A DNA stretch of 49,547 nucleotides. Origin: Rikenellaceae bacterium (GTDB taxonomy: Bacteria > Bacteroidota > Bacteroidia > Bacteroidales > Rikenellaceae). The stretch spans positions 1-49,547 of the forward strand of contig SUZO01000021.1 of NCBI GenBank assembly GCA_015059805.1. Direction: 5' to 3'. Position numbers and translations under genes: made by a program. Each line of letters opens with the position of its first letter. Positions within the stretch are counted from its first letter, which is position 1. Positions 8,299 through 16,580 of this stretch are shown here, in pieces. The notes under the pieces are model-generated. The model was not told the DNA's origin. It did not search any database and saw nothing but the letters and a program-made list of their open reading frames with translations.

Positions 8299-8532
8299 TT
8301 TGGCTACGCAGTACTGCCCGCTTTTTGAAAAAAGCAGGGCGTGCAAAAACTTTCGGCGAAACTTTGTTTCGCTTCCGTGCTGATGCGGATTTAGGGTAAC
8401 TCTGCGAGTTATTGAAATAAAAAATATCCACCTTTGGTTTCAAGCAAGCTTGACCTTTGGTGGATATTTTCTCTTTCACTGCCTTGCGGCAGCAACCTAA
8501 ATCCGAATAAACACTTTCAGACGAAGTCTGTC
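8299..8532 (+). repeat. C-type cloverleaf-like repeat (copy C1)
   Basis: A closing stem CGGATTTAGG/CCTAAATCCG (8386-8395/8496-8505) encloses three hairpins: TAACTC-TGC-GAGTTA (8397-8411), a 12-bp stem AAAATATCCACC/GGTGGATATTTT (8421-8432/8459-8470) with inner TCAAGC-AA-GCTTGA, and CTGCC-TTGC-GGCAG (8479-8492). Two further hairpins precede it (GCCC-G-CTTTTT arm at 8316, and GCGAAAC/GTTTCGC). No gene is credible here. Confidence 0.85.
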
Positions 8533-8569
8533 ACTAAATTCTTTAACTTCCCTAACCTCATTAAATTCT

Positions 8570-8703
8570 CTGTTCTGCGTCAGCCAGCTAACGCTGCGAT
8601 TAAGCCGAGAGCAATCAAACTCGTTTGAATTGCCGAGGCGGAGCAGGGTCGGGTCACCGAAGGTGAGCCAATGGCTAATGGCTAACGGCTAATAGTTAAC
8701 AGC
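8570..8703 (+). repeat. D-type repeat (short copy)
   Basis: It starts with TTCTGCGTCAGCCAGC, contains TCAAAC-TC-GTTTGA and TCACC-GAA-GGTGA (8654-8666) hairpins, and ends in direct short units of the form ATGGCTA/ACGGCTA. It lies between a C and an E element, the same order as at 14864-15695. Confidence 0.8.
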
Positions 8704-8704
8704 C

Positions 8705-8832
8705 ATTTTGTCGTCAAAATGGGGCAGTTGCGGTGCATCGTGCAAAAAAGCAGTGGCGGATAGTACTAAAAGGTACAGCCGCCACTGGTTTTTAAGGGAT
8801 GTGACGCAAATGCGTCATTTTCACGACAAAAT
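8705..8832 (-). repeat. E-type nested hairpin element (copy E1b)
   Basis: The outer arms ATTTTGTCGT-C-AAAATG (8705-8721) and CATTTT-C-ACGACAAAAT (8816-8832) pair with one mismatch. The inner arms CAGTGGC/GCCACTG (8751-8757/8781-8787) differ from those of E1a but pair perfectly. The centre (8758-8780) has GTAC-TAAAAG-GTAC. It lies 10 nt beyond the stop codon of the MFS gene. Confidence 0.88.
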
Positions 8833-8842
8833 CGACAAAATA

Positions 8843-10111
8843 TTAGTCTACCTTTATGTCAGTATTAACATTCTTAGAACCTACAAGTGCGTAGAAGAGC
8901 ATGTAAACCAGACCGGCAACGATAACCCAGTAGCTACCGATATAGCCTGCGAAGTCGGCAACAAATCCCTGGATGAATGGGAGGATACCGCCACCGCAAA
9001 CGAGGGTCATAAAGATACCAGATGCAAGTGGGGTGTACTTACCAAGACCCTCAGCGGCGAGGTTGAAGATTGCGCCCCACATAACAGAGGTGCACAGACC
9101 GCAGAGGAACATAAATACCATGCTTACAGGTACTTGAGCCTCAACAACTGGGATTGTAACGCGTACTGACTCTGGGATATACATAAGTGCGAAGACAAAC
9201 ACAAGAGCAACGAGGCAAACAGAGGTAAGCATTGCCTTTGAAGATACCTTACCGCCCACAGCGCCACCGATAAGACGACCGCACATCATAAGGAACCAGT
9301 AGAAGCCCACCAGTGTACCAGCGACAGCTGGACCAACGCCCTCAAGACCAGACATATATAGGTTTGCGGTATTTGGAATACCCACCTCAACGCCTACATA
9401 GAAGAAGATTGCGATAGCGCCAAGAACGAAGTGGCGGAATGAGAGTGGTGAGTGAGGATCTTTTTCAACATTGCCAGCCTTGCGGGCAGCCTTCTCCTCT
9501 GCTGTCTCCATGTGTGGCTCTGGAATAGCAGAGAGGGAGATGATAATAAATGCAACAGCGAAGATTGCCATAGCGGTAATCATTGCAGGAGCGGCATCGC
9601 CAACGCTTGCTGTAGCAGCCTGACCGCCAATCATATAGCCCAAGAAGATAGGAGCGATAGTACCACCGATAGAGTTGCAAGAGCCACCGAGCTGAATGAG
9701 CTGGTTACCGCGGTTACCGCCACCACCGAGGGTGTTAAGCATAGGGTTTACAACAAGGTTGAGCAGACACATAGAGAAGCCTGCAACAAATGCACCGAGT
9801 ACATATACTGCAAATGACTCAACGTATCCAGAGGCGAACTGGATAGCCACGCCCACAAATCCTACTGCCGCAGCGAGCAGAGAGGTAAACTTGTATCCCT
9901 TACGCTTCAGAATAAGACCGCCAGGGATACCCATACATGCATAGGCGATAAAGTTTGCCAGCGTACCGAGCTGAGCCATAGCGTTTGACGCACCAAACTG
10001 GTTCTTAACGATAACACCCATAGAGCCAGCGAAGTTGGTCACAAATGCAATCATAAAGAAGAGCAAGAACATCACTCCGATTGCAAAAACATTTCCATTT
10101 TTCTTTGTCAT
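8843..10111 (-). CDS. Sugar MFS transporter, FucP/GluP family
   Basis: This inner-membrane secondary transporter has about 12 membrane segments in 422 aa and probably imports a hexose or fucose with protons. The N-terminal helix (GNVFAIGVMFLLFFMIAFVT) and the stretch NPMLNTLGGGGNRGNQLIQL in the fourth to fifth helix region are characteristic of the fucose permease and glucose/galactose transporter group. The substrate cannot be read from the sequence. The gene stands alone on the minus strand, 27 nt after the polyprenyl synthase stop codon, and ends in an E-type hairpin. The N-terminus is typical, so the ATG at 10111 is accepted. Confidence 0.9.
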   Translation of the reverse strand: MTKKNGNVFAIGVMFLLFFMIAFVTNFAGSMGVIVKNQFGASNAMAQLGTLANFIAYACMGIPGGLILKRKGYKFTSLLAAAVGFVGVAIQFASGYVESFAVYVLGAFVAGFSMCLLNLVVNPMLNTLGGGGNRGNQLIQLGGSCNSIGGTIAPIFLGYMIGGQAATASVGDAAPAMITAMAIFAVAFIIISLSAIPEPHMETAEEKAARKAGNVEKDPHSPLSFRHFVLGAIAIFFYVGVEVGIPNTANLYMSGLEGVGPAVAGTLVGFYWFLMMCGRLIGGAVGGKVSSKAMLTSVCLVALVFVFALMYIPESVRVTIPVVEAQVPVSMVFMFLCGLCTSVMWGAIFNLAAEGLGKYTPLASGIFMTLVCGGGILPFIQGFVADFAGYIGSYWVIVAGLVYMLFYALVGSKNVNTDIKVD

Positions 10112-10138
10112 AACTATTTAATTTTAAGTTGTTTGTAT

Positions 10139-11125
10139 CTATCTATCACGCTCCGCCACAAAGGTACAGAGGTCAATCATCGCCTGGCGGTATGGAGTAT
10201 CATCAAGCGCCGAAAGCTCCGACAGTGCACGCTGGAGGAAACGCTGCAGCGTTGCTCTGGCAGCCTCTACGCCGCCATACTCTACAACCTTCTCGCGGAT
10301 AAAATCCACAGCGGCATTATCTGTTGCTGCACGCTCAACAGCAGCAAGAATCTCGCTCTTAAGCTCAGGGGTTACCCTCTCAAGCACCTCAATAAGTGGC
10401 AGGGTGATTTTTCGCTCCTGAAGGTCGTTTGCCGCAGGTTTACCTGTGTTATTATCGGGCGTATAGTCCAAAATATCGTCTACAATCTGGAATGCCATAC
10501 CCAGCTTCTCACCAAAGCGGTGCATACTCTCAACAGTTCTGCGCGGTGCGCCTACAGACATAGCGCCAGCAGAGGCGCAAGAGGCGAAGAGCGAGGCGGT
10601 CTTTTTGTAGATGATGTCAAAATAGTCCTCCTTTGAAATATCCAACTTACCGGCGTGGTCGCTCTGCAGAATCTCGCCCTCACACAGCACCGCCATATTG
10701 CCGATAATATGCGTCAGAAGGTCGTACTGCCCACTTTTTAGACCTATATCCATATTTCGTGCAAGGATATAGTCGCCCACAATCACCGCATTACGAGACT
10801 GCCAGCGAGCATTGACCGACGCCTGACCTCGGCGCAAATTTGACTCGTCAATAACATCGTCATGCACAAGCGAGGCGGTGTGAATCATCTCAATAAGCAT
10901 TGCCGCCAGCATTGTGCGCTTGCCAAAGTTGCCCGTAGCGGAGGTTGCTGCTGCACTGAGCATGGTAAGCGTTGGGCGCAGACCCTTACCTCGTGAGGAG
11001 AGGATATACTCCACCATATCGGCAAGTAGAGTTCCCTCCTTTTCGCAGAATGAGCCTCGGACAAAATCCTCAAACTCCCCAATTCTATCGGCTATTGGTC
11101 GGCGAATATCGTCAAGTGTAACCAT
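10139..11125 (-). CDS. Polyprenyl (octaprenyl-type) diphosphate synthase
   Basis: It condenses isopentenyl diphosphate onto allylic diphosphates to make the long chain used for menaquinone or carrier lipid. The start is taken as the ATG at 11125 (328 aa); a TTG 12 nt upstream is a possible alternative. The first aspartate-rich motif is HDDVIDES with DDxxD at 89-93, followed by NLRRG. The second is VDDILDY with DDxxD at 216-220. GKGLRP near 47-52 binds substrate. A TATCTTTG box lies on the minus strand at 11162-11155. The chain length made is not certain, so no gene symbol is given. Confidence 0.93.
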   Translation of the reverse strand: MVTLDDIRRPIADRIGEFEDFVRGSFCEKEGTLLADMVEYILSSRGKGLRPTLTMLSAAATSATGNFGKRTMLAAMLIEMIHTASLVHDDVIDESNLRRGQASVNARWQSRNAVIVGDYILARNMDIGLKSGQYDLLTHIIGNMAVLCEGEILQSDHAGKLDISKEDYFDIIYKKTASLFASCASAGAMSVGAPRRTVESMHRFGEKLGMAFQIVDDILDYTPDNNTGKPAANDLQERKITLPLIEVLERVTPELKSEILAAVERAATDNAAVDFIREKVVEYGGVEAARATLQRFLQRALSELSALDDTPYRQAMIDLCTFVAERDR

Positions 11126-11242
11126 AAAGTTGTCCAAATAGTCTTATATTTGAGCAAAGATAAGCAAATTTTAGCAGAGAGTTCAGAAATATGAATGTTT
11201 TTTTGTATTTTTGTGTGGTTTGCAACTAATATTTGATTAAGA

Positions 11243-13744
11243 ATGGAGTTTTTGAAACGAATATTCCCAAAATCTATCCCCACACTGGTGGCGATAGCTA
11301 TATTTTTTATCATCTCGGCTCTCTGCTTTGCCCCTCAGTTTGAGGGTCGCAAGATTGCCATGCACGACATCCAGCAATTTGACGGCATGAGTAGCGACAT
11401 CCGCGCCCACCGCGCTCAGACGGGCGAGGATCCACAGTGGACAGGTGCGATGTTTGGCGGTATGCCCGCTTACCTTATAAATATACGCTACCCCGCCCAG
11501 TTTATCAAGACCAGCGCTGACAAACTCCTCGGAGCTATGGGCGAGCCGTTAGTGCTGATATTCTTTGCTATGGTCTCTATGTGGCTAATGGTGGTGATGA
11601 TGGGCATAAACCCGTGGATAGGCATTGTCGCGGGACTGGCTTACGGACTGTCCACCTACTTCTTCCTCATTATCGGCGCAGGTCACATCACAAAGATGTG
11701 GGCAGCAGTATATGCCCCTGCAATGATGGGTGCGATATATATGGCACTGAGGGGCAATATGTTACTGGGTGGTGCTCTGGCAGCACTTTTTGCCACATTA
11801 GAGATTGGTGCAAACCATCCTCAGATAACATACTACTTCCTACTTGCAGCACTGGCGCTATGGATTAACGACCTTATTTTTGCTGTTAAGGATAAAGTGC
11901 TAAAAGATTTTGGCAAGCGCACAGCCATACTCGCACTGGCAGCAGTAATTGCCGTAGGAGCAAACTTCTCGTCGCTCTTCTACACCATGCAGCATACCAA
12001 AGATACTATCCGTGGCGGTAGCGAGGCTGTAGCTGCAGTGGAGGGGGAGAATAACAACGGTCTTGATCTTGACTACGCTACGGCGTGGAGCTACGGCATA
12101 GGTGAGAGTTGGACAATGCTTGTCCCCGACTTTATGGGTGGCGAGAGTGGCTTTGAGGGCTATAGCGAGGATAGGGATGCCCCTCTGAATAACGTTCTGA
12201 AGGAGTGGGATTACTTTGACTTTATAGGTCTACCAAAGCAGTATGTCGTGCCATATCTTACCGATACAACCTACTGGGGTAAGCAGCCATATACTGCAGG
12301 ACCTACATATTTAGGCGCTGTGGCGGTATTTCTTGCTCTGATAGGTGTGGCGCTGACAAGCAAGAGAAATCGTTGGTGGATTGTTGCAGTGAGTCTCTTT
12401 GCGTTGCTGCTCAGCTGGGGCAGTAACTTTATGTGGTTCACAGAGTTGTGCTACAAATACCTGCCGATGTACAACAAGTTCCGCACAGTATCTATGGCGC
12501 TGATTATTCTGCAGTGGTCAGTACCTCTGCTGGCTGCGTTTGCAATTTGGAACATCTTTAAGTGCGAAAATAAGACATCGCTACGCAAGGCTCTACTCTG
12601 GAGTGGCGGCATCACTGCCACAATACTACTACTCTTTACCGTTGCGGGCGACTTCTTCTTTGACTTTGGCGAGGAGCAGACTGCTCTTCGCATAAGCAGC
12701 CGCTTTGAGCAGATATTCGCTGGCGGAGGTGCTGAGGAGCTTGTAAAGCAGGGACTTCATGACGAGATTGGCTGGAGCTTAGCGGGCGCAATAGCCACTG
12801 AGCGCGAGCAGATGATGAGCGCCGACTCGTTGCGCTCGCTTATCTTCGTACTCCTTGCTGCAGGAGTAATTGCATTAGTGCTCTACGACAAACTCAAGAG
12901 GGGCTATGCGATTGCTGCCCTTGCATTATTGGTTGTGGTTGATATGATCCCTGTGGCATTCCGATACCTGAGCTATGACGACTTTGTAGCGCCTCGCAAG
13001 ACCCAAATTGTCGCCACAGAGGCGGACAAAGCTATCATGGCAGACAAGGAGCTGGGCTATCGCGTGCTCAACCTCTCCGTCTCACCATTTAATGATGCAA
13101 CAACATCGATGTTCCACCGCTCCGTAGGTGGCTATCACGGCGCTAAACTATCTCGCTATCAGGATATTATAGACTACTACCTACCTGTTGAGTTACCTCA
13201 CGAGGGTGTGCTTGATATGCTCAACACAAAGTATATCATCTCCCCAGAGGGTGAGGTTATTGAGCGACCAACAGCCCTCGGAGCAGCGTGGTTTGTAGAC
13301 TCAGTGCTTGGCGTTAGAGGTGCTGCTGAGGAGATTCAATCTCTTGGACTTGTAGACCTCGCCTCCACCGCAGTAGTTGCCGAGCGTGACCTGCCTGAGC
13401 AGACGGCGTACTCTACAGAGGGCAACATTACCCTTACAGAGTATGCGCCAAATCGTCTTGTATATCAATATTCCGCCCCTGAGGATACCTTTGCAATCTT
13501 CTCGGAGATATTCTACGACAAGGGTTGGAGTGTGACCATTGATGGCAAGCCTGCCGAGGCTATTCGCGTAGACTACATACTGCGCGGTATGGCTCTACCT
13601 GCTGGCGAGCATACTATTGAGTGGAGTTTCCGCGCCCCATATTGGGGTATTACTCAGACTATTACAGCTATTAGCTCAATAGTTGTAGTACTGTCTATTA
13701 TTGGTGCGTTAATATATAATAGGAGAAAAAAGAATGAAAAATAG
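11243..13744 (+). CDS. YfhO-family membrane protein
   Basis: This 833-aa inner-membrane protein has about 12 hydrophobic segments and a C-terminal periplasmic domain of roughly 230 residues. The early sequence CFAPQFEGRKIAMHDIQQFD and the motif TGAMFGGMPAY are typical of Bacteroidota YfhO proteins, which resemble GT-C glycosyltransferases; Gram-positive homologues act in lipoteichoic acid glycosylation. The ending is hydrophobic (ITQTITAISSIVVVLSIIG) and then basic. It overlaps ftsX by 11 nt, indicating translational coupling. Its role in this organism is not established, although a part in surface glycan assembly is plausible. Confidence 0.9.
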   Translation: MEFLKRIFPKSIPTLVAIAIFFIISALCFAPQFEGRKIAMHDIQQFDGMSSDIRAHRAQTGEDPQWTGAMFGGMPAYLINIRYPAQFIKTSADKLLGAMGEPLVLIFFAMVSMWLMVVMMGINPWIGIVAGLAYGLSTYFFLIIGAGHITKMWAAVYAPAMMGAIYMALRGNMLLGGALAALFATLEIGANHPQITYYFLLAALALWINDLIFAVKDKVLKDFGKRTAILALAAVIAVGANFSSLFYTMQHTKDTIRGGSEAVAAVEGENNNGLDLDYATAWSYGIGESWTMLVPDFMGGESGFEGYSEDRDAPLNNVLKEWDYFDFIGLPKQYVVPYLTDTTYWGKQPYTAGPTYLGAVAVFLALIGVALTSKRNRWWIVAVSLFALLLSWGSNFMWFTELCYKYLPMYNKFRTVSMALIILQWSVPLLAAFAIWNIFKCENKTSLRKALLWSGGITATILLLFTVAGDFFFDFGEEQTALRISSRFEQIFAGGGAEELVKQGLHDEIGWSLAGAIATEREQMMSADSLRSLIFVLLAAGVIALVLYDKLKRGYAIAALALLVVVDMIPVAFRYLSYDDFVAPRKTQIVATEADKAIMADKELGYRVLNLSVSPFNDATTSMFHRSVGGYHGAKLSRYQDIIDYYLPVELPHEGVLDMLNTKYIISPEGEVIERPTALGAAWFVDSVLGVRGAAEEIQSLGLVDLASTAVVAERDLPEQTAYSTEGNITLTEYAPNRLVYQYSAPEDTFAIFSEIFYDKGWSVTIDGKPAEAIRVDYILRGMALPAGEHTIEWSFRAPYWGITQTITAISSIVVVLSIIGALIYNRRKKNEK

Positions 13745-14612
13745 ACCAACAAAGAGCAAAATATTACGCTCATACTCCGTAGCAACTATAAGCATCGCCC
13801 TTGTGCTCTTCCTACTGGGCAGCATATCATACGCCATGCTCTCAATCTTCCGCTCAGCACAAGGGGTGCGCGAGGGTGTGGTGATGCTCGTAGAGCTTAA
13901 GGATGACATCCCAGAGCAGCAGCGTGATAGCCTAAGCAGCGCAATAGAGTGCAGCGACGTGGTTGCCAAGGTTGAGTTTGTATCTAAAGAGCAGAAGCTC
14001 GCCGACCCAGCTTTTCGCCACGCCTTTGATGTGGATGTGGAGAGCCTTATGGGCGAAAACCCACTACCAGATAGCTTTGACGTTACACTCTCTGCTATAG
14101 CTGCCGACTCTGTTGCCTTAGCCAACTTTGTCGCTCAAACATCCGCCATGCCTGAGGTGACACATATATCTTATCCTCAGAATATGATTGAACAGGTGCA
14201 CTCAGTACTCGATACTATGCAGTGTCTGCTGCTGCTCTTCGGTGGCGCAATGCTTATAATATCCATAGTGCTACTCAATAACACCATCCGCCTTGCTATC
14301 TACTCCCGCCGCGAGGCTATCAATACCATGAAACTCGTCGGAGCAACTAAGTGGTTCATAGTAAAACCATTCCTCGGTCGTAGCGCACTGCAGGGCGTAA
14401 TAGCTGGCATAGTGGCAACACTGCTCTTCGCACTAACCCTCTTCGGCATTGACCACACACTGCCAGAACTTGGAGTGATGAAACAGATAGAACTAATTGC
14501 TATAATAGCCGCCATAATGGTCGCCGTAGGCATCATCGTTGCCGTGCTTTTCACACTCTTTACAGTCAATAAATTCGTCAATATGAGAACCAATAAAATA
14601 TATATGTACTAA
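13734..14612 (+). CDS. ftsX: Cell-division protein FtsX
   Basis: This is the membrane subunit of the FtsEX complex, which couples division to cell-wall hydrolases. The 292-aa product has the FtsX plan: a cytoplasmic start, one membrane segment (about 16-38), a periplasmic domain (about 40-155) with the usual PxPDSFDVTL-like stretch (ENPLPDSFDVTL), then three more segments with NNTIRLAIYSRREAINTMKL between the first two of them. The start is supported by AGGAG 9 nt upstream, one of the few clear ribosome-binding sites in the window, lying inside the end of yfhO. No ftsE is near, as is common in Bacteroidota. Confidence 0.93.
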   Translation: MKNRPTKSKILRSYSVATISIALVLFLLGSISYAMLSIFRSAQGVREGVVMLVELKDDIPEQQRDSLSSAIECSDVVAKVEFVSKEQKLADPAFRHAFDVDVESLMGENPLPDSFDVTLSAIAADSVALANFVAQTSAMPEVTHISYPQNMIEQVHSVLDTMQCLLLLFGGAMLIISIVLLNNTIRLAIYSRREAINTMKLVGATKWFIVKPFLGRSALQGVIAGIVATLLFALTLFGIDHTLPELGVMKQIELIAIIAAIMVAVGIIVAVLFTLFTVNKFVNMRTNKIYMY

Positions 14613-14613
14613 T

Positions 14614-14862
14614 ATGAAATGGCTAAATAATCTTAACGACCCTAACGATAACAAAATGCCCCTGACTGTGAAAAACTACGCCCTCATAGCCGTCGGCGCA
14701 GTGATAATAATCATCGGCTTCATCCTTATGGCTGGCGGAACAACCGCAACACCAGAACAGTTCAACGAGGATATATTCTCCTTCCGCCGCATAACCCTCG
14801 CCCCAATCGTAGTCATCGCCGGCTTCGCCTTTGAAATCTACGCCATCCTCAAACGATTTTAA
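14614..14862 (+). CDS. DUF3098 small membrane protein
   Basis: This 82-aa protein has two membrane segments (about 22-42 and 63-79) separated by a short loop with FNEDIFSFRRITLAP, the signature of DUF3098. This family usually lies directly behind ftsX and ahead of uppP in Bacteroidota. Here it follows ftsX by 1 nt, but uppP is missing and a C-type repeat begins 1 nt after the stop codon. The function is unknown; the genetic link suggests an envelope or division role. Confidence 0.9.
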   Translation: MKWLNNLNDPNDNKMPLTVKNYALIAVGAVIIIIGFILMAGGTTATPEQFNEDIFSFRRITLAPIVVIAGFAFEIYAILKRF

Positions 14863-14863
14863 G

Positions 14864-15100
14864 TTTGGCTACGCAGTAAGTGTGTACCGTCCCTTTTCTG
14901 AAGAAAAGTGACCCAAAAGACTTTGTGAGAAACTGCGTTTCTCTTCTGTGCTGATGCGGATTTAGGGTAACTCTGTGAGTTATTGAAATAAAAAATATCC
15001 ACCTTCGGTTTCAAGCGAGCTTGACCTTTGGTGGATATTTTCTCTTTCACTGCCTTGCGGCAGCAACCTAAATCCGAACAAACACACAGACGAAGTCTGT
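14864..15100 (+). repeat. C-type cloverleaf-like repeat (copy C2)
   Basis: This has the same plan as the copy at 8299: closing stem CGGATTTAGG/CCTAAATCCG, hairpin TAACTC-TGT-GAGTTA, the AATATCCACC/GGTGGATATT stem with TCAAGC/GCTTGA inside, and CTGCC-TTGC-GGCAG. The preceding hairpins differ from C1 but still pair: CTTTTC-TGAA-GAAAAG and GAGAAAC-TGC-GTTTCTC. Confidence 0.83.
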
Positions 15101-15141
15101 CGCTAAATTCTTTAACTTCCTTAACCTCCCTAAATTCTCTG

Positions 15142-15566
15142 TTCTGCGTCAGCCAGCCGACCCTGCTCTGACGACAAAATTGGTGCTCTGATTAAGCGGA
15201 GTAATTGTGAATGACATTTAATGGCAAGGGCTTTCGCCCTCAATGGCATAGAATAGCGCGTGGAACGCGCAATATTAAGGGCTTTAGCCCGCTGTCATTC
15301 ATTGTCATTTGCTGCTATTGTTCGCTCTCTAATCTCTAAATTCTCTGTGCCGCGTTAGCCAGCCAACGCTGCGATTAAGCCGAGAGCAATAGCAGTCGCA
15401 CACCGAAGGTGCAAAAGGTGTAAATTGAAAACGGGAACTTGTTCACGAATTTTCAATTTACGCCTTTTGGGGCATTTATGCCGCGACTGATATTGCCGAG
15501 GCGGAGCAGGGTCGGGTTGCCGAAGGCAAGCCAATGGCTAATGGCTAACGGCTAATAGCTAACAGC
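15142..15566 (+). repeat. Large D-type repeat (direct copy)
   Basis: Two D-type starts occur in tandem (about 15142 and 15348). The segment from about 15182 to 15540 is the inverted counterpart of 411-772. It includes hairpins at AAGGGC-TTTC-GCCCT (15226 area), GCGCGT-GGA-ACGCGC, AAGGGC-TTTA-GCCC, the 20-bp stem at 15412-15431/15450-15469 and TTGCC-GAA-GGCAA (15517-15529). It ends in ATGGCTA/ACGGCTA units. There is no gene. Confidence 0.8.
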
Positions 15567-15567
15567 C

Positions 15568-15695
15568 ATTTTGTCGTCAAAATGGTGGATTTACAATGCT
15601 CGGCAAGAAAAATTGGTGCAGGATAGTACCAAAACGTACAGCCAAACCAATTTTTCTTGATAGCAGAAGTAAATACGCCATTTTCACGACAAAAT
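15568..15695 (-). repeat. E-type nested hairpin element (copy E1c)
   Basis: The outer arms (15568-15585 and 15678-15695) are of the same type as in E1b. The inner arms are different: AAGAAAAATTGGT (15605-15617) pairs perfectly with ACCAATTTTTCTT (15646-15658). The centre (15621-15643) has GTAC-CAAAAC-GTAC. The right end shares one base with the deoC stop codon. Confidence 0.88.
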
Positions 15696-16573
15696 TAAAA
15701 GTGCGCTACCTTCTGCCCCACAATAGCCGACAGCAGGTTATTTGCTGCCGACGATGCACCGATGCGGAAGAGGTCTGTTGTGAGCCACTGCTCGCCCAGA
15801 ATCTGCTCCACGATGGTGTAGTAGAGCGCTGCATCCTGTGGAGTCTTAACGCCACCAGCAGCCTTGAAGCCCACCTTGCGACCTGTCTTGTCGTAGTAGT
15901 CTTTAATAGCCTGGCACATCACCACAGCAGCCTCAGGGGTCGCAGCGACGTCAATCTTACCGGTAGAGGTCTTTATAAAGTCTGCGCCAGCAGCCATAGA
16001 GATTAGCGATGCATTACGGATAAGCTCTGGAGATTTGAGCGCGCCCGTTTCGAGGATAACCTTAAGGATAACATCGTCATCCATCTCAGAGCGAATCATC
16101 TCCACCTCATTAGCCGCCTCGTCATAGGCGCCTGTGAGCATCTTGCCGACGTTGAGTACAATATCCACCTCGTCAGCGCCATTCTCCACAGCCATAGCCA
16201 CCTCAAGCATCTTCACCTCAAGGAATGTCTGCGAAGAAGGGAAGCCACCTGCCACGCTTGTAATACGCATTGGAGTGCCATCAACCGCCAAGCCAACGGT
16301 CTCCACAAACGATGGATAGACGCATATAGAGGCTACATTATCCACCTCTGGATATGCCTTGTAGAAGTCCACTGCGCGATTAGCAAATGCGGTAACTGAC
16401 TCTACAGAGTCGTTGCAGGTAAGGGTTGTAAGGTCTACTGCCGAGAGGCAGAACTTATAGACCTCGCTATTCTCATTCTTTGCTTGTGCAGCACGTGCTG
16501 CTGCCACCTGCTCTGCCACCTGCTCTACTGTTGCGGCAGGAGCGTACTGATTAAGGATGTTACTATATTCCAT
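15695..16573 (-). CDS. deoC: Deoxyribose-phosphate aldolase
   Basis: It cleaves 2-deoxyribose 5-phosphate to acetaldehyde and glyceraldehyde 3-phosphate in deoxynucleoside catabolism. The 292-aa product is of the longer class I type. The Schiff-base lysine is in DFIKTSTGK (Lys201), the second active-site lysine in GFKAAGGVK (Lys237), and the catalytic aspartate region is ADEVDIVLNVG (133-143). It starts 7 nt after the galE stop codon, so the two are probably one leftward operon, joining sugar epimerisation and pentose breakdown in expression rather than in pathway. An E-type hairpin forms the 3' end. Confidence 0.96.
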   Translation of the reverse strand: MEYSNILNQYAPAATVEQVAEQVAAARAAQAKNENSEVYKFCLSAVDLTTLTCNDSVESVTAFANRAVDFYKAYPEVDNVASICVYPSFVETVGLAVDGTPMRITSVAGGFPSSQTFLEVKMLEVAMAVENGADEVDIVLNVGKMLTGAYDEAANEVEMIRSEMDDDVILKVILETGALKSPELIRNASLISMAAGADFIKTSTGKIDVAATPEAAVVMCQAIKDYYDKTGRKVGFKAAGGVKTPQDAALYYTIVEQILGEQWLTTDLFRIGASSAANNLLSAIVGQKVAHF

Positions 16574-16580
16574 AATATAT

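Noticed and set aside
8279..8479. N-terminal extension of the GH25 frame
   Set aside because: It reads through the C-type repeat, and the same residues (MKEKISTKGQA and on) appear at the other C copy at 14859-15050 with no gene behind it. The signal peptide begins at 8278.
8386..8505. tRNA or tRNA-like gene because of the cloverleaf
   Set aside because: There is no T-loop, D-loop, CCA-type acceptor pattern or plausible anticodon arm; stems and spacing do not fit tRNA.
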